Positions 51,673 through 60,639 are shown, counted from the stretch's first letter. The stretch is 64,000 bases of DNA from Flavobacterium ustbae (GCF_003946915.1 NZ_RPOC01000012.1:54079-118078); one strand, 5' to 3'. Made by a program: numbers and translations. Notes: generated by a model not told the origin, from the letters alone.

Positions 51673-51836
51673 GCCACAGATTTCACAGATTAAAAATGAT
51701 TTTTTTTACCACAAATTACACAAATTCGCACAAATTTTTTATTCATTTTTAAATCAAATTAATTTGTGTGAATTTGTGTAATTTGTGGTAACTTTTTAAA
51801 GTTATTTTAATCCTTTTAATCTGTGAAATCTGTGGC
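51673..51836. repeat. Two-shell nested palindrome (family C) after aceA
   Basis: Outer arms 51673-51695 and 51814-51836 match 23/23 (CACAGATT words). Inner arms 51707-51736 and 51761-51790 match 29/30, the exception being a G-T pair (CACAAATT words). Only 24 bases remain in the centre. It lies between convergent aceA and crp-like genes. Confidence 0.93.
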
Positions 51837-51844
51837 TAAAAGAA

Positions 51845-52420
51845 CTATTTCTTCAATAATCGTGCTTTCATTTTGCTGAAAAATTCTGGTGTTACGCCAA
51901 TGAAAGAAGCGATTTGTTTTTGAGGAACTTTATGAATTAAAGTCCCGTATTTTTTGCTGAATTTTTCGAAGCGTTCTTCTGCGGGTAAACTCAAATTGTC
52001 CATTAATCTTTGCTGATTGGCAACCAATGAATTTTCAATCAAAATTCTGAAAAAACGCTCTAGTTTTGGAATCTCCAAATACAATTGCTCTTGATTCTCT
52101 TTCGACAACGAAACCACTTCAGCTTCTTCTAAAACTTCAATAAAAAGCTGTCCTGGTTTCTGCGAAAAATAACTGTACATATCGCTCATCCACCAGCCCT
52201 CGCAGGCAAAAGAAAGCACATGTTCGACAATATTATCGTTGATATTGAAACTTCTTAAAATGCCAGAATTTACAAAATACGAATGTTTGCAAACTTCGCC
52301 GGCATTCAGTAAAAGTGTTTTGGCTTTGTAAGTGTTCGTTTCTAATTTAGATAAAAAAAGTGCCTGTTCTTCTGGAGTCAGCGAAACATGTTTGGCAATG
52401 TTTTCAAGAATTAATGCCAT
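51845..52420 (-). CDS. Crp/Fnr-family transcriptional regulator
   Basis: 191 residues. A cyclic-nucleotide-binding-like jelly roll (about 10-115; LLNAGEVCKHSYFVNSGILR) is followed by a C-terminal winged helix of the short Crp type (QKQIASFIGVTPEFFSKMKARLLKK). No Cys cluster for an iron-sulfur centre is seen. Last gene of the purT-DUF6370-crp operon; its ATG shares one base with the DUF6370 stop (TAATG). Targets unknown. Confidence 0.9.
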   Translation of the reverse strand: MALILENIAKHVSLTPEEQALFLSKLETNTYKAKTLLLNAGEVCKHSYFVNSGILRSFNINDNIVEHVLSFACEGWWMSDMYSYFSQKPGQLFIEVLEEAEVVSLSKENQEQLYLEIPKLERFFRILIENSLVANQQRLMDNLSLPAEERFEKFSKKYGTLIHKVPQKQIASFIGVTPEFFSKMKARLLKK

Positions 52421-52740
52421 TATTTTTTATCGTCTATTAAAGTGAATGAAGTCGCTTTAAAACGATTTCCTTTTATTTCTCCTGTTACTAAAGCTTTGTT
52501 GATAGCATTGCAAAAGCCTTTTTCAGCGTGAGCATCTCCGTGATCGTGAATCGATGTTCCGTCAACGAAATAACTTTTTCCGTCGATACGAACGGCTAAA
52601 TCACAGCTTTTGCCTTTCATTCCGAATTGGCATTCCCCACATGAAGCTTCAACGACAGTTGGTTTGTCAAATTTCTTTTTGTCTTGTGCATTTGCTGCAA
52701 TTCCAATAAACAGAAAAGCTGCTAAAACAATATTTTTCAT
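52420..52740 (-). CDS. DUF6370 exported Cys-rich protein
   Basis: 106 residues: signal peptide (VLAAFLFIGIAANAQ), then a small domain with Cys pairs (SCGECQFGMKGKSCDLAV and GFCNAI) and several His (SIHDHGDAHAEKGF), a pattern compatible with metal binding. It lies 2 bp downstream of purT and overlaps the crp-like gene by one base, so all three are cotranscribed. Biochemical function not known. Confidence 0.82.
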   Translation of the reverse strand: MKNIVLAAFLFIGIAANAQDKKKFDKPTVVEASCGECQFGMKGKSCDLAVRIDGKSYFVDGTSIHDHGDAHAEKGFCNAINKALVTGEIKGNRFKATSFTLIDDKK

Positions 52741-52742
52741 AA

Positions 52743-53903
52743 TTAAGAATTTACAATTATTAATTTCGCCGTTTCTTTGGCGCGTTTAGTTATTTCATCA
52801 ATTGGAGTTGCTAAAGAATCAGAACTTAAAACAACGCCCATTCTTCTGTAAGGTCTTGAAGTTGGTTTTCCAAAAATTCTGAAATCGGTTTTAGGTAAAG
52901 CGGCAACTTTTTCGATTCCGGTAAAAGTTGGGTTTGTTGAATCTGCCGAAGCTAAAATTACGGCGCTTGCTCCCGCTTTTTCTAAGGTGATTTCGAAAAT
53001 TGGAAGACTTAAAATCGCTCTTAAATGCAATTCGAATTCGTTGAAATTCTGCGTTCCTGCCAAAGTTACCATTCCGGTATCGTGCGGACGAGGCGAAAGT
53101 TCAGAGAAATAAACGCCATCATCAGCAAGGAAAAATTCAACACCAAAAAGTCCGGCACCGCCAAGTGCTTCGGTAATTTTTTCGGCCATATCCTGAGCTT
53201 CGTATAAGTCTTTTTCTGAAACCAAAGCCGGCTGCCAGCTTTCCTGATAATCGCCACGTTCTTGTCGGTGACCAATTGGCGCGCAGAACAACGTTGGATT
53301 ATTATTTTGCGTAATGGTTAAAAGCGTAATTTCTGAATTAAAATCTACAAAAGCTTCTACAATTACTTCGATAACATCGCCACGTGAACCTGCCACGGCA
53401 TATTCCCAGGCTTTTAAAATATCTTCTTCACTTTTTATTGTCGATTGCCCTTTTCCGGAAGAAGACATTAAAGGTTTTACGACACACGGAATTCCAACTT
53501 CTGCAACGGCTTTTTGCAATTCTTCTGCCGATGTTGCGTATTGATATTTAGCGGTTTTTAAACCTAATTCTTTTGCTGCTAAATCTCGGATTGCTTTACG
53601 ATTCATGGTAAAATTGGCCGCTTTCGCTGAAGGAACAACGGTGATGCCTTGTTTTTCGTAATCGTAAAAACGTTCGGTGCGAATGGCTTCTATTTCGGGA
53701 ACGATAAAGTCGGGTTTGTGTTTGGCTACGATTCGGTCTAAAGCTTCGCCGTCGAGCATATTAATCACTTCAAAGCCGTGTGCAACCTGCATGGCTGGAG
53801 CGTTTTCGTAACTGTCAACTGCGATTATGGTTTGTCCGATTCGTTGTGCGGCGATAGTGAATTCTTTGCCTAATTCGCCTGAACCTAGGAGTAGTATTTT
53901 CAT
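52743..53903 (-). CDS. purT: Formate-dependent phosphoribosylglycinamide formyltransferase
   Basis: PurT makes formyl-GAR from GAR, formate and ATP in purine synthesis, independent of folate. The 386-residue ATP-grasp protein opens with [20 protein letters not shown], and has [22 protein letters not shown] (ATP loop near 155) and [28 protein letters not shown]. Length is right. First gene of the operon with DUF6370 and a Crp-like regulator; a -7 box TATTTTTG lies at 53930-53937 on the minus strand. Confidence 0.96.
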   Translation of the reverse strand: MKILLLGSGELGKEFTIAAQRIGQTIIAVDSYENAPAMQVAHGFEVINMLDGEALDRIVAKHKPDFIVPEIEAIRTERFYDYEKQGITVVPSAKAANFTMNRKAIRDLAAKELGLKTAKYQYATSAEELQKAVAEVGIPCVVKPLMSSSGKGQSTIKSEEDILKAWEYAVAGSRGDVIEVIVEAFVDFNSEITLLTITQNNNPTLFCAPIGHRQERGDYQESWQPALVSEKDLYEAQDMAEKITEALGGAGLFGVEFFLADDGVYFSELSPRPHDTGMVTLAGTQNFNEFELHLRAILSLPIFEITLEKAGASAVILASADSTNPTFTGIEKVAALPKTDFRIFGKPTSRPYRRMGVVLSSDSLATPIDEITKRAKETAKLIIVNS

Positions 53904-53929
53904 TTTGGAGTAGTGTATTGTTTGGTAAA

Positions 53930-53937
53930 CAAAAATA
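53930..53937 (-). promoter_or_regulatory. -7 box for the purT operon
   Basis: TATTTTTG on the minus strand, 26 bases upstream of the purT ATG; no matching TTG upstream. Confidence 0.4.
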
Positions 53938-53964
53938 GTTATTTTTATTATTTATTATAAAACT

Positions 53965-54324
53965 ATGAGTTTAAAACAACCTCACAAAAATAGAATTGAT
54001 CAAAGTCAAATACAATATGGTGAATGGGATGATGATGGTTGTCGTAAAGTAATATATCGTCAAAAACTTTTTACGGGTTATTTAGTACTAGATAAAAATT
54101 CAAATGGTTATGTGGAATTTGAAATGGAATACAAAAATGGAAGTCATTTGGGGTGGGATAATGAGTATGATGAAAACGAACAACTTGTACGAACGACTTT
54201 AACTGTTGGAGAAACTAGTTTGGTTTTTTATGAATACGACTCAGATGGTAATCAAATAGTTGAAGGAAAATTAACGGACGATGGTTATTTTCAAAAAATG
54301 GTAAAGAGGTATAATTTAGATTAG
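53965..54324 (+). CDS. Orphan acidic protein with MORN/YwqK-like repeats
   Basis: 119 residues, acidic, no signal peptide or membrane segment. It contains repeating G-x-x-x-x-Y/F-x-x-x-G segments (LFTGYLVLDKNSNGYVEFEMEYKNGSHLGWDNEYDENEQL) like those of MORN or YwqK-type proteins. Such small proteins often act as immunity partners of contact-dependent toxins, but no toxin gene is adjacent, so this is a weak inference. Divergent from purT. Confidence 0.6.
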   Translation: MSLKQPHKNRIDQSQIQYGEWDDDGCRKVIYRQKLFTGYLVLDKNSNGYVEFEMEYKNGSHLGWDNEYDENEQLVRTTLTVGETSLVFYEYDSDGNQIVEGKLTDDGYFQKMVKRYNLD

Positions 54325-54515
54325 AAAAATCAATAAAAAGTTTTCTAAAAATAGAGCACACCAAAAATCCTGCAATAATGGAGTATTTTGTAATGCTGTT
54401 TTTGGATTCCATTGAAATTGATTTTAAAAAGTAAAGATAAATAAAATGAGAATTATTCTCACACAGATTTTGCAGATTCGGCAGATTTAATTTTTAATAA
54501 TTAAAGGTTGATTTG

Positions 54516-54641
54516 AATTGCCTCCAGCTTTAGCTGGAGGAATGAATTGTAGAATGCAGGGCTTTAGCCAAACTCATTTTTTTGGCTAAAGCCGAATAAT
54601 AGAAATCTTTTGAAAACCTCCAGCTAAAGCTGGAGGCAATT
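54516..54641. repeat. Composite palindrome, family B, copy 2
   Basis: Same plan as the copy at 17148: AATTGCC ends, left hairpin CCTCCAGC-TTTA-GCTGGAGG, central GGCTTTAGCCAAA / TTTGGCTAAAGCC, right hairpin CCTCCAGC-TAAA-GCTGGAGG. It lies in the 501-bp gap 54325-54825 that also holds a family A element and the U32 terminator. Confidence 0.88.
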
Positions 54642-54693
54642 GATATTATTGAGGTTTACTTTTGAAAATGATTTTTTCTCGTTTTTACGTTTC

Positions 54694-54779
54694 GCGTGAG
54701 GGATAGCAGTGGAAAGCCCGGAGCCTGACGAAGGAAGTGCGAGGACTTGGAACGGATAGCCCGACCCGGAGGGGCACGC
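54694..54779 (+). repeat. REP-like element, family A, copy 4
   Basis: GCGTGAGGGATAGCAGTGGAAAGCC, then a CCTGACGAAGGAAG insert, then GGAACGGATAGCCCGACC and GGAGGGGCACGCC. Outer arms GCGTG/CACGC pair. It lies directly downstream of the terminator of the U32 gene. Confidence 0.87.
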
Positions 54780-54785
54780 CCAAAA

Positions 54786-54821
54786 TAAAAAACCGATACT
54801 TCTTTTGAAAGCATCGGTTTG
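54786..54821 (-). terminator. Terminator of the U32 peptidase gene
   Basis: Stem AAACCGAT / ATCGGTTT with a 15-base loop; on the minus strand a T-rich run follows. Confidence 0.8.
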
Positions 54822-54825
54822 TATA

Positions 54826-56694
54826 TTAATGAAAATGATCTTCTTCAATCTCAAATTCGGCATCTTTTTCCCAGATTTCCATTTCGCAGGGTTTACAGTT
54901 GAATTTTAGTTTGTATTCCAATTCTCCCTGTTTTAAAACCAACGGCTCTTTTACTTTAACGCCTACGATATCTTTTTGATGGATTGGGCATTTTTTTAAT
55001 TCGTATTTAATACAATATTTTGTGGTCATTACACGAGATTTTCCTGGATCCCATTGTAATTCAAATGCTTTTTCGATTTCGGTTACACCATGACGTTCGT
55101 AGAATTTACGAGCAGTTTTGTTCGAAACGTTGTACATAAAATCCAGTTTAGTTTCCGGATACGGATGTGACGTTTTTACCAATTGATGTTCTTCGCGTTT
55201 ATAGTTTGCCAAACGAATTTCTGACAACTGATCGAAAACATTTCTTCGCATTTCGTTGATTTTTGAAATAGGAAGAAACCAGTTTTGAGAAAATACAACA
55301 TCAATATCATCAGCGCTGTAAGGCGTGAAACCTGTTTTTGCCAATTGTGTTTTGATGTTTTCTGCAATAGATTCGCCAGTTTTCGTCTGTTCTTTAGGAT
55401 GTTCTAAAGTTACCGTACTTACGTTTCCGTCTTCGTCGGTGGCTATTAATTCGAATCCTTTTTCGTTTTCGGTAAACAATAAAGTAGTTCCGATTTTACG
55501 GATGGCACTGTCTTCTCTTTCAACAATTTTAATGAAAGCAATATCATTATTACGGTAAATAAAAGTTCCGTCTTTGATTTCTTTTAAAACGTTTGGATAT
55601 ACTTTTCCGTTTTCGGCTTTGTTTACATAAATTCCGTCGGCTTCGTTTTGCTCGTTGATGAAACAAAGTCCGTCGCCATTGTTTAGCAATTCACCGTTTT
55701 CGATTTCGTAAGCATCTCCGATAGTTCGGATTAATTTACCAATATATTGTCCTTTTGATTTTGGACTTTCCCAAGAACCAATGCTTTTGTCTCTGTCGTT
55801 AACGAAATAATCGGTATAACCGCGATTGAAAGTTCTGCTTAAAGAAGAATCAAAAGTATAAGTGCATTTTCCAGAAGAAGCTTTAACGTATTTATCGCTT
55901 CCTTCTAAATAACTGTCTAATTTCTGACGAAGATAAGATACGTTATTTTTTACGTAGGCCACATCTTTAAGACGGCCTTCGATTTTAAAAGAAACAATTC
56001 CGGCTTCGATCAAATTTGGAATCTGGTCTGAAACATCTAAATCTTTTATAGAAAGCAAGTGACTGTTTTTGATTAAAGTATCTCCGTTTCCGTCGATTAA
56101 GTTGTACGGTAAACGACAGTTTTGAGCACAAGAACCACGGTTTGCGCTTCGTTCTCCGTTTGCCACACTCATGTAACAGTTTCCGCTGAAAGAAACACAA
56201 AGTGCTCCGGTTACGAAGAATTCTAATTCTACATCGGCATGGTCGTAGATTGTTTTAATTTGATGCAAGTTCAATTCGCGTGCTAAAACCACACGTTTGA
56301 TTCCGGCATCTTTTAAGAATTTAATTTTATCCGCATCACGGTTATTGGCTTGTGTACTGGCGTGAAGAACGATAGGAGGCAAGTCCATTTCCATAATCGC
56401 CATGTCCTGAATAATCAGGGCATCAACACCAATTCCGTATAATTCCCAAATCATGGCACGACACGTATCTAATTCGTTGTCGTACAAAATGGTATTCATT
56501 ACTACAAAAACCTGAGCGTTAAATAAGTGCGCATATTTTACCAATGCAGCAACATCTTCGATTGAGTTGTTGGCATTTGAGCGCGCTCCAAATTGTGGCG
56601 CACCAATATATACTGCATCGGCGCCACTGTTTATAGCGGCCATTCCACCAATTAAATCTCTAGCAGGCGCTAATATTTCAATTTTCTTCTTCAT
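54826..56694 (-). CDS. U32-family peptidase / RlhA-like protein
   Basis: 622 residues of the U32 family. The N-terminal TIM-barrel part starts EILAPARDLIGGMAAINSGADAVYIG. The Cys-rich centre has GNCYMSVANGERSANRGSCAQNCRLPY near 170-196, and a further pair occurs late in the chain (CIKYELKKCP; CKPCEM). In E. coli related proteins (RlhA, YegQ, TrhP) modify 23S rRNA or tRNA, so a tRNA/rRNA hydroxylation role is more likely than proteolysis; this is inference from the family. Length fits the long form. Confidence 0.9.
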   Translation of the reverse strand: MKKKIEILAPARDLIGGMAAINSGADAVYIGAPQFGARSNANNSIEDVAALVKYAHLFNAQVFVVMNTILYDNELDTCRAMIWELYGIGVDALIIQDMAIMEMDLPPIVLHASTQANNRDADKIKFLKDAGIKRVVLARELNLHQIKTIYDHADVELEFFVTGALCVSFSGNCYMSVANGERSANRGSCAQNCRLPYNLIDGNGDTLIKNSHLLSIKDLDVSDQIPNLIEAGIVSFKIEGRLKDVAYVKNNVSYLRQKLDSYLEGSDKYVKASSGKCTYTFDSSLSRTFNRGYTDYFVNDRDKSIGSWESPKSKGQYIGKLIRTIGDAYEIENGELLNNGDGLCFINEQNEADGIYVNKAENGKVYPNVLKEIKDGTFIYRNNDIAFIKIVEREDSAIRKIGTTLLFTENEKGFELIATDEDGNVSTVTLEHPKEQTKTGESIAENIKTQLAKTGFTPYSADDIDVVFSQNWFLPISKINEMRRNVFDQLSEIRLANYKREEHQLVKTSHPYPETKLDFMYNVSNKTARKFYERHGVTEIEKAFELQWDPGKSRVMTTKYCIKYELKKCPIHQKDIVGVKVKEPLVLKQGELEYKLKFNCKPCEMEIWEKDAEFEIEEDHFH

Positions 56695-56825
56695 TTCTAA
56701 AACTTTAGCCTTTTGTGGTATTCACGGAAAAAAGTGTGCAAAGGTCTAATAAATTATTTGAGTTTGCTAGTGCTGAAGCGATTTTTTTGAAATTGTTAAC
56801 TTATATTGAATGAAAATAATGTGTC

Positions 56826-57317
56826 TTATTTAAAAATTTCTTTTGTTTCATCAATTAAACTAGATTTTACTTCTCCTAAAAATTTTAGATGAATTGAAAT
56901 TTCATTTTTTAAATCAAAATAATTTTTGTGGTAAAATTCAGAGAGTTTTATTTCTTTTTTGTTGTCTTTGATGAAATATAGGTATTCATAATTTTGTCCT
57001 TTCGAAGTTAAAATAGAAGTTTGATAACCATCAAAATCTTTGTAATTATATTTTCGTTTAAGTCCTAAATAATTCTTCTTTTCAATTTCATTATTATGAA
57101 GCGAAATTTTTATTATTTTGTTTCTAAGTTCACCAAATACAAGAAATATCAACGTATAAAGAAATAGAAATGACATGTAAACATCAATCCATCTTATTTG
57201 GTCTATTTTTATTGGTAAGTTTGTGATTAATATAGAAATTAAAACGTATGTTAAAGATATTATTAGACAAGGAATTAGTAGTGTTTTTAATGTAAATTTT
57301 GATTTAAGTATATGCAA
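56826..57317 (-). CDS. Hypothetical two-helix membrane protein
   Basis: 163 residues with two membrane segments (about 14-32 and 45-64), followed by a cytoplasmic-type region (NNEIEKKNYLGLKRKYNYKDFDGYQTSILTSKGQNYEYLYFIKD) resembling the PH-like domain of some small membrane proteins. No family name is certain. Single gene between the U32 gene and the PA2169 family gene. Confidence 0.6.
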   Translation of the reverse strand: MHILKSKFTLKTLLIPCLIISLTYVLISILITNLPIKIDQIRWIDVYMSFLFLYTLIFLVFGELRNKIIKISLHNNEIEKKNYLGLKRKYNYKDFDGYQTSILTSKGQNYEYLYFIKDNKKEIKLSEFYHKNYFDLKNEISIHLKFLGEVKSSLIDETKEIFK

Positions 57318-57424
57318 CAGTAAATTGTTTTGAACAGGATAATAGATAAAAGTAGTTGTTAATACTTTTGATTAGAAATTGGTTGCGACGAAAGTAAGAT
57401 TTATTTTTCAATTTCAACACAACA

Positions 57425-57463
57425 AAAAAACCACCCAACCCGAAGGTTAAAAGTGGTTTTCAA
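57425..57463 (-). terminator. Terminator of the PA2169-family gene
   Basis: Stem AAAACCACCCAACC / GGTTAAAAGTGGTTTT with small mismatches, loop CGAA, T run on the minus strand. Confidence 0.82.
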
Positions 57464-57481
57464 AAAAAAAGCATGAATCGT

Positions 57482-57937
57482 TTAGCTTGCTCTCATTTTA
57501 ATTTGTGATAAAGTATTTTGAATACTATTTAATTGTTTTGAAACGATGTAAATCTGATCGTGTTCTAAATGATTGTCTTCAAGTGCCATTTTGTATTTTT
57601 CAACTGCGGCCTCTTCACCAGTAATACAAGCGTTTATAATGGCTTCGGTATCGCCTCCTGTGAAAGCTGACTTAATATCAATCCAAGTTCTGTGTAAAGC
57701 GCCAAGTGGGCCTCCTCCAGAAGTGTCTGTCGATTTTCCTAGTTTGTTAATTTGATTTTGTAATTCTACAATAAACAAGGATCTTTCGCGGGCGTATTCA
57801 AGAAAATCGCTTTTCATAGCTGGATTTTCTACATGCTCTGCCGCATTGGTATATCCTAGTTTTCCATCTTCAAGAATAGAAATTAATCCTTCTAAAGTTT
57901 TAATAGTTTCTGTTGTGGTTTCATCTGCATGTATCAT
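57482..57937 (-). CDS. PA2169/DUF2383 four-helix-bundle protein
   Basis: 151 residues, nearly all helical, of the ferritin-like DUF2383 (PA2169) family: TTETIKTLEGLISILEDGKLGYTNAAEHVENPAMKSDFLEYARER near the start, and EEAAVEKYKMALEDN in the third helix. Such proteins occur in stress-responsive loci. Metal ligands of ferritin are not complete. Regulation is not evident from the sequence. Confidence 0.85.
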   Translation of the reverse strand: MIHADETTTETIKTLEGLISILEDGKLGYTNAAEHVENPAMKSDFLEYARERSLFIVELQNQINKLGKSTDTSGGGPLGALHRTWIDIKSAFTGGDTEAIINACITGEEAAVEKYKMALEDNHLEHDQIYIVSKQLNSIQNTLSQIKMRAS

Positions 57938-58071
57938 AACATATAATTTTTTGAAATTAATATGTTACAAAGTTTGTAATTATATAACGCTTTGTTTTAC
58001 AGGATTACATTTGATGTTTTACAATATTGTAGAATGGGAATTTTGAAAGATTGTGTTTTTGTTTCCCGCTT

Positions 58072-58085
58072 CCGATAGCTATCGG
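58072..58085. repeat. CCGATAGCTATCGG palindrome
   Basis: Perfect 14-bp palindrome flanked by CCCGCTT and GATTG. It shares the GATAGCTATC motif with parts of family A. It lies in the 328-bp gap 57938-58265. Confidence 0.6.
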
Positions 58086-58143
58086 GATTGCAGATTAGAA
58101 CAGATTTTTTCTTTTTAAAATGATAATTTCTCGTTGATTGTTT

Positions 58144-58190
58144 GCGTGAGGGATAGGAGTGGAAAGCCCGATTCGCCGCGGCGAACACGC
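58144..58190 (+). repeat. REP-like element, family A, copy 5 (internally deleted)
   Basis: GCGTGAGGGATAGGAGTGGAAAGCCC, then GATTCGCCGCGGCGAAC, then CACGCCC. It keeps the outer GCGTG/CACGC stem and the same downstream AAAATAAA as copy 4 but has lost the AACGGATAGC half; the centre is replaced by a TTCGCC/GGCGAA hairpin. Confidence 0.8.
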
Positions 58191-58265
58191 CCAAAATAAA
58201 TGAATGTGTAACCTAAATATTGATTTTATCGTCGAAATAGATATCAATCATTAATCAGTTATTAG

Positions 58266-59321
58266 ATGAAAACAATTTCAAAATTCTTAATTATTGCATT
58301 TCTGCTTTTTCAAAATGCATTTTCTCAAAATTTAGAAGCTAAAATAGACAGCTTAATTCCGGCAAAATTTAAATCTGAAAATCCGGGTGGCGTATTTCTG
58401 GTGGTTAAAAAAGGAAAAATTTTGTACAGAAAAGCATTTGGAACGGCTGATTTGGAATTGAATGTAAAAATGAAACCTGAATTTGTTTTTGAAATTGGAT
58501 CGATGACCAAACAGTTTACGGCTGTTTCTATTTTAATATTGGCCGAACAAGGAAAATTAAAATTGGAAGACGAAATCACAAAATTTATTCCTGATTATCC
58601 GACGAATGGAAACAAAATTACGATTCATCATTTGCTGACGCATACTTCTGGAATTAAAGATTTTACGAGCATGAAAGCGATTAAAAATATTGCCAGAGAA
58701 GATTTATCTCCAAAAGAATTGGTCGATTTTTTTAAGAATGAGCCAATCGATTTTAAGTCTGGCGAACAGTATAAATATTGCAATTCTGGTTATGTGCTTT
58801 TGGGATACATTATTGAAATAGTTTCGGGCGAGAGTTATAAGGATTTTATAACGAAAAATATTTTTAAGAAAGTGGGAATGCAAAATACGTTTTATGCGAG
58901 TAACGAAAGAATTATAAAAAATAGAGTTTCAGGTTATCGTGACAAAGACGGTTTGATTAATGCCAATTATATTAGTTTTTCTATTCCGTATGCTTCGGGA
59001 TCCATAATGTCGAATGTAGATGATTTGGCAAAATGGCAATATGCTTTAGATAACAATATAATTTTAGGTAAAACTTTTACTCAAAAGGCTTTTAAGAATT
59101 ATAAGCTAAATAACGGAACTTATATAGATTACGGCTACGGCTGGCATTTGGAAAAGGTCAAAAATAAAACTGTTCGCGAACATGGAGGCAGTATTTTCGG
59201 ATTTAAATCGATGGGAGTTTATATTCCTGAGGAAGAAATTTATGTAGTAGGTTTAAGCAATTGTGAATGCAATTCTCCAACTTCGATAGTAAAAGATATT
59301 GCTTTGCATCTAATGGAATAA
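58266..59321 (+). CDS. Exported serine hydrolase, beta-lactamase/PBP4* type
   Basis: 351 residues. Signal peptide (ISKFLIIAFLLFQNAFSQ), then the class C beta-lactamase-like fold with the catalytic SMTK (Ser near 78), YCNSGY as the YxN element near 176, and a C-terminal EHGGSIFGF (HGG variant of the KTG motif near 300). Such proteins include DD-peptidases, esterases and aminopeptidases; antibiotic resistance cannot be inferred. Bidirectional terminator follows. Confidence 0.9.
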   Translation: MKTISKFLIIAFLLFQNAFSQNLEAKIDSLIPAKFKSENPGGVFLVVKKGKILYRKAFGTADLELNVKMKPEFVFEIGSMTKQFTAVSILILAEQGKLKLEDEITKFIPDYPTNGNKITIHHLLTHTSGIKDFTSMKAIKNIAREDLSPKELVDFFKNEPIDFKSGEQYKYCNSGYVLLGYIIEIVSGESYKDFITKNIFKKVGMQNTFYASNERIIKNRVSGYRDKDGLINANYISFSIPYASGSIMSNVDDLAKWQYALDNNIILGKTFTQKAFKNYKLNNGTYIDYGYGWHLEKVKNKTVREHGGSIFGFKSMGVYIPEEEIYVVGLSNCECNSPTSIVKDIALHLME

Positions 59322-59324
59322 ACG

Positions 59325-59354
59325 AAAAAAGGGTGTTGAAAAACACCCTTTTTT
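59325..59354. terminator. Bidirectional terminator between serine hydrolase and aspC-type gene
   Basis: Perfect 13-base arms AAAAAAGGGTGTT / AACACCCTTTTTT, loop GAAA. Confidence 0.92.
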
Positions 59355-59373
59355 ACTATATCATGCAAAATAA

Positions 59374-60564
59374 TTAAGCTGTAAGCGCTTCTTTGATTCT
59401 GCGTAATGCTTCTTTTAAAATATCGTTGCTTGTTGCGTAAGAGAAACGAATACAGTTTGGATTTCCGAAAGCATCTCCAGTTACTGTAGCAACATTTGCT
59501 TCTGCTAAAAGATACATAGAAACATCGTTTGCATCTTTAATTTCGTGTCCTTTCAAAGTTTTTCCAAAGAAAGAAGAAACGTCTGGGAATACATAGAAAG
59601 CTCCTTCTGGAACGTTGATTTTTACTCCAGGAATTTCTTTTAATAATCCAACGACTAAATCTCTACGTCCGTGGAAAGCTTGAACCATTTCGTTTAATAC
59701 GCTTGGATCTGCATCTACCGCTGTGATAGTAGCTCTTTGTGCAACTGAGTTTGCACCAGAAGTTACTTGTCCTTGAATTTTTGTACACGCTTTTGCGATA
59801 AATTCAGGAGCTCCAATATAACCAATTCTGTACCCTGTCATAGCAAATGCTTTTGCAACTCCATTTACAGTAATTGTTCTTTCTAACATTCCTGGGATTG
59901 AACCAATACTGCAGAAAGTTCCAGAGAAGTTAATATGCTCGTAGATTTCGTCTGCAACTACATAAATATTTGGGTGTTTTTCTAAAACTTTTGCCAAAGC
60001 TGTTAATTCTTCTCTGCTGTAAACAGATCCAGATGGATTACATGGAGAAGAAAACCACATCATTTTTGTTTTTGGCGTGATTGCAGCTTCTAATTGTTCT
60101 GGAGTAATTTTGAAATCAGTTTCTACAGAAGTAGGAACTTCAACAGGAACTCCGCCTGAAAGTTTTACGATTTCGAAATAAGAAACCCAGTATGGTGCAG
60201 GTAAGATTACCTCGTCACCATCGTTTAACATTACTTGTGCAATGTTATATAAAGATTGTTTTGCTCCTGTAGAAACTACGATTTGAGATGGTTTGTATTC
60301 TAAATCATTGTCTCTTTTGAATTTTCTGCAGATAGCTTCTTTTAAATCTTGGTATCCGTCAACAGGAGAATAGGTGCTGTAATTATCGTCGATTGCTTTT
60401 TTTGCTGCTTCTTTAATAAAGTCTGGCGTATTGAAATCTGGCTCGCCCAAACTTAAACTGATAATGTCTTTTCCTTGTGCTTTCAATTCGCGTGCTAAAG
60501 CCGCCATTGCTAATGTTTGCGAAGTCGCTAAGTTGTTGATTCTGTCCGAAAGAATATGATTCAT
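59374..60564 (-). CDS. Class I/II aminotransferase (aspartate aminotransferase-like)
   Basis: 396 residues of PLP fold type I. ISLSLGEPDFNTPDFIKEAA near 36, then NPSGSVYS (Asn that contacts PLP), the Asp in VVADEIYEHI, and the Schiff-base Lys in NGVAKAFAMTGYRIGY near 237. Closest to the AspC/AAT type Ib enzymes that make aspartate and often also serve arogenate or prephenate. Monocistronic. Substrate not certain. Confidence 0.93.
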   Translation of the reverse strand: MNHILSDRINNLATSQTLAMAALARELKAQGKDIISLSLGEPDFNTPDFIKEAAKKAIDDNYSTYSPVDGYQDLKEAICRKFKRDNDLEYKPSQIVVSTGAKQSLYNIAQVMLNDGDEVILPAPYWVSYFEIVKLSGGVPVEVPTSVETDFKITPEQLEAAITPKTKMMWFSSPCNPSGSVYSREELTALAKVLEKHPNIYVVADEIYEHINFSGTFCSIGSIPGMLERTITVNGVAKAFAMTGYRIGYIGAPEFIAKACTKIQGQVTSGANSVAQRATITAVDADPSVLNEMVQAFHGRRDLVVGLLKEIPGVKINVPEGAFYVFPDVSSFFGKTLKGHEIKDANDVSMYLLAEANVATVTGDAFGNPNCIRFSYATSNDILKEALRRIKEALTA

Positions 60565-60639
60565 TATAAAATTTTTGAATGTCCTTAAATTGCTGTGTTG
60601 TTTTAAGGAAGGTTAATTATTAATAGATTTTTTTAGTTT

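Noticed and set aside
51673..51836. CRISPR array
   Set aside because: Repeats are inverted and nested, without spacers of constant length or cas genes.
58266..59321. Antibiotic-resistance beta-lactamase
   Set aside because: Has the general class C-like fold, but this branch is mostly peptidase or esterase; resistance cannot be read from sequence.
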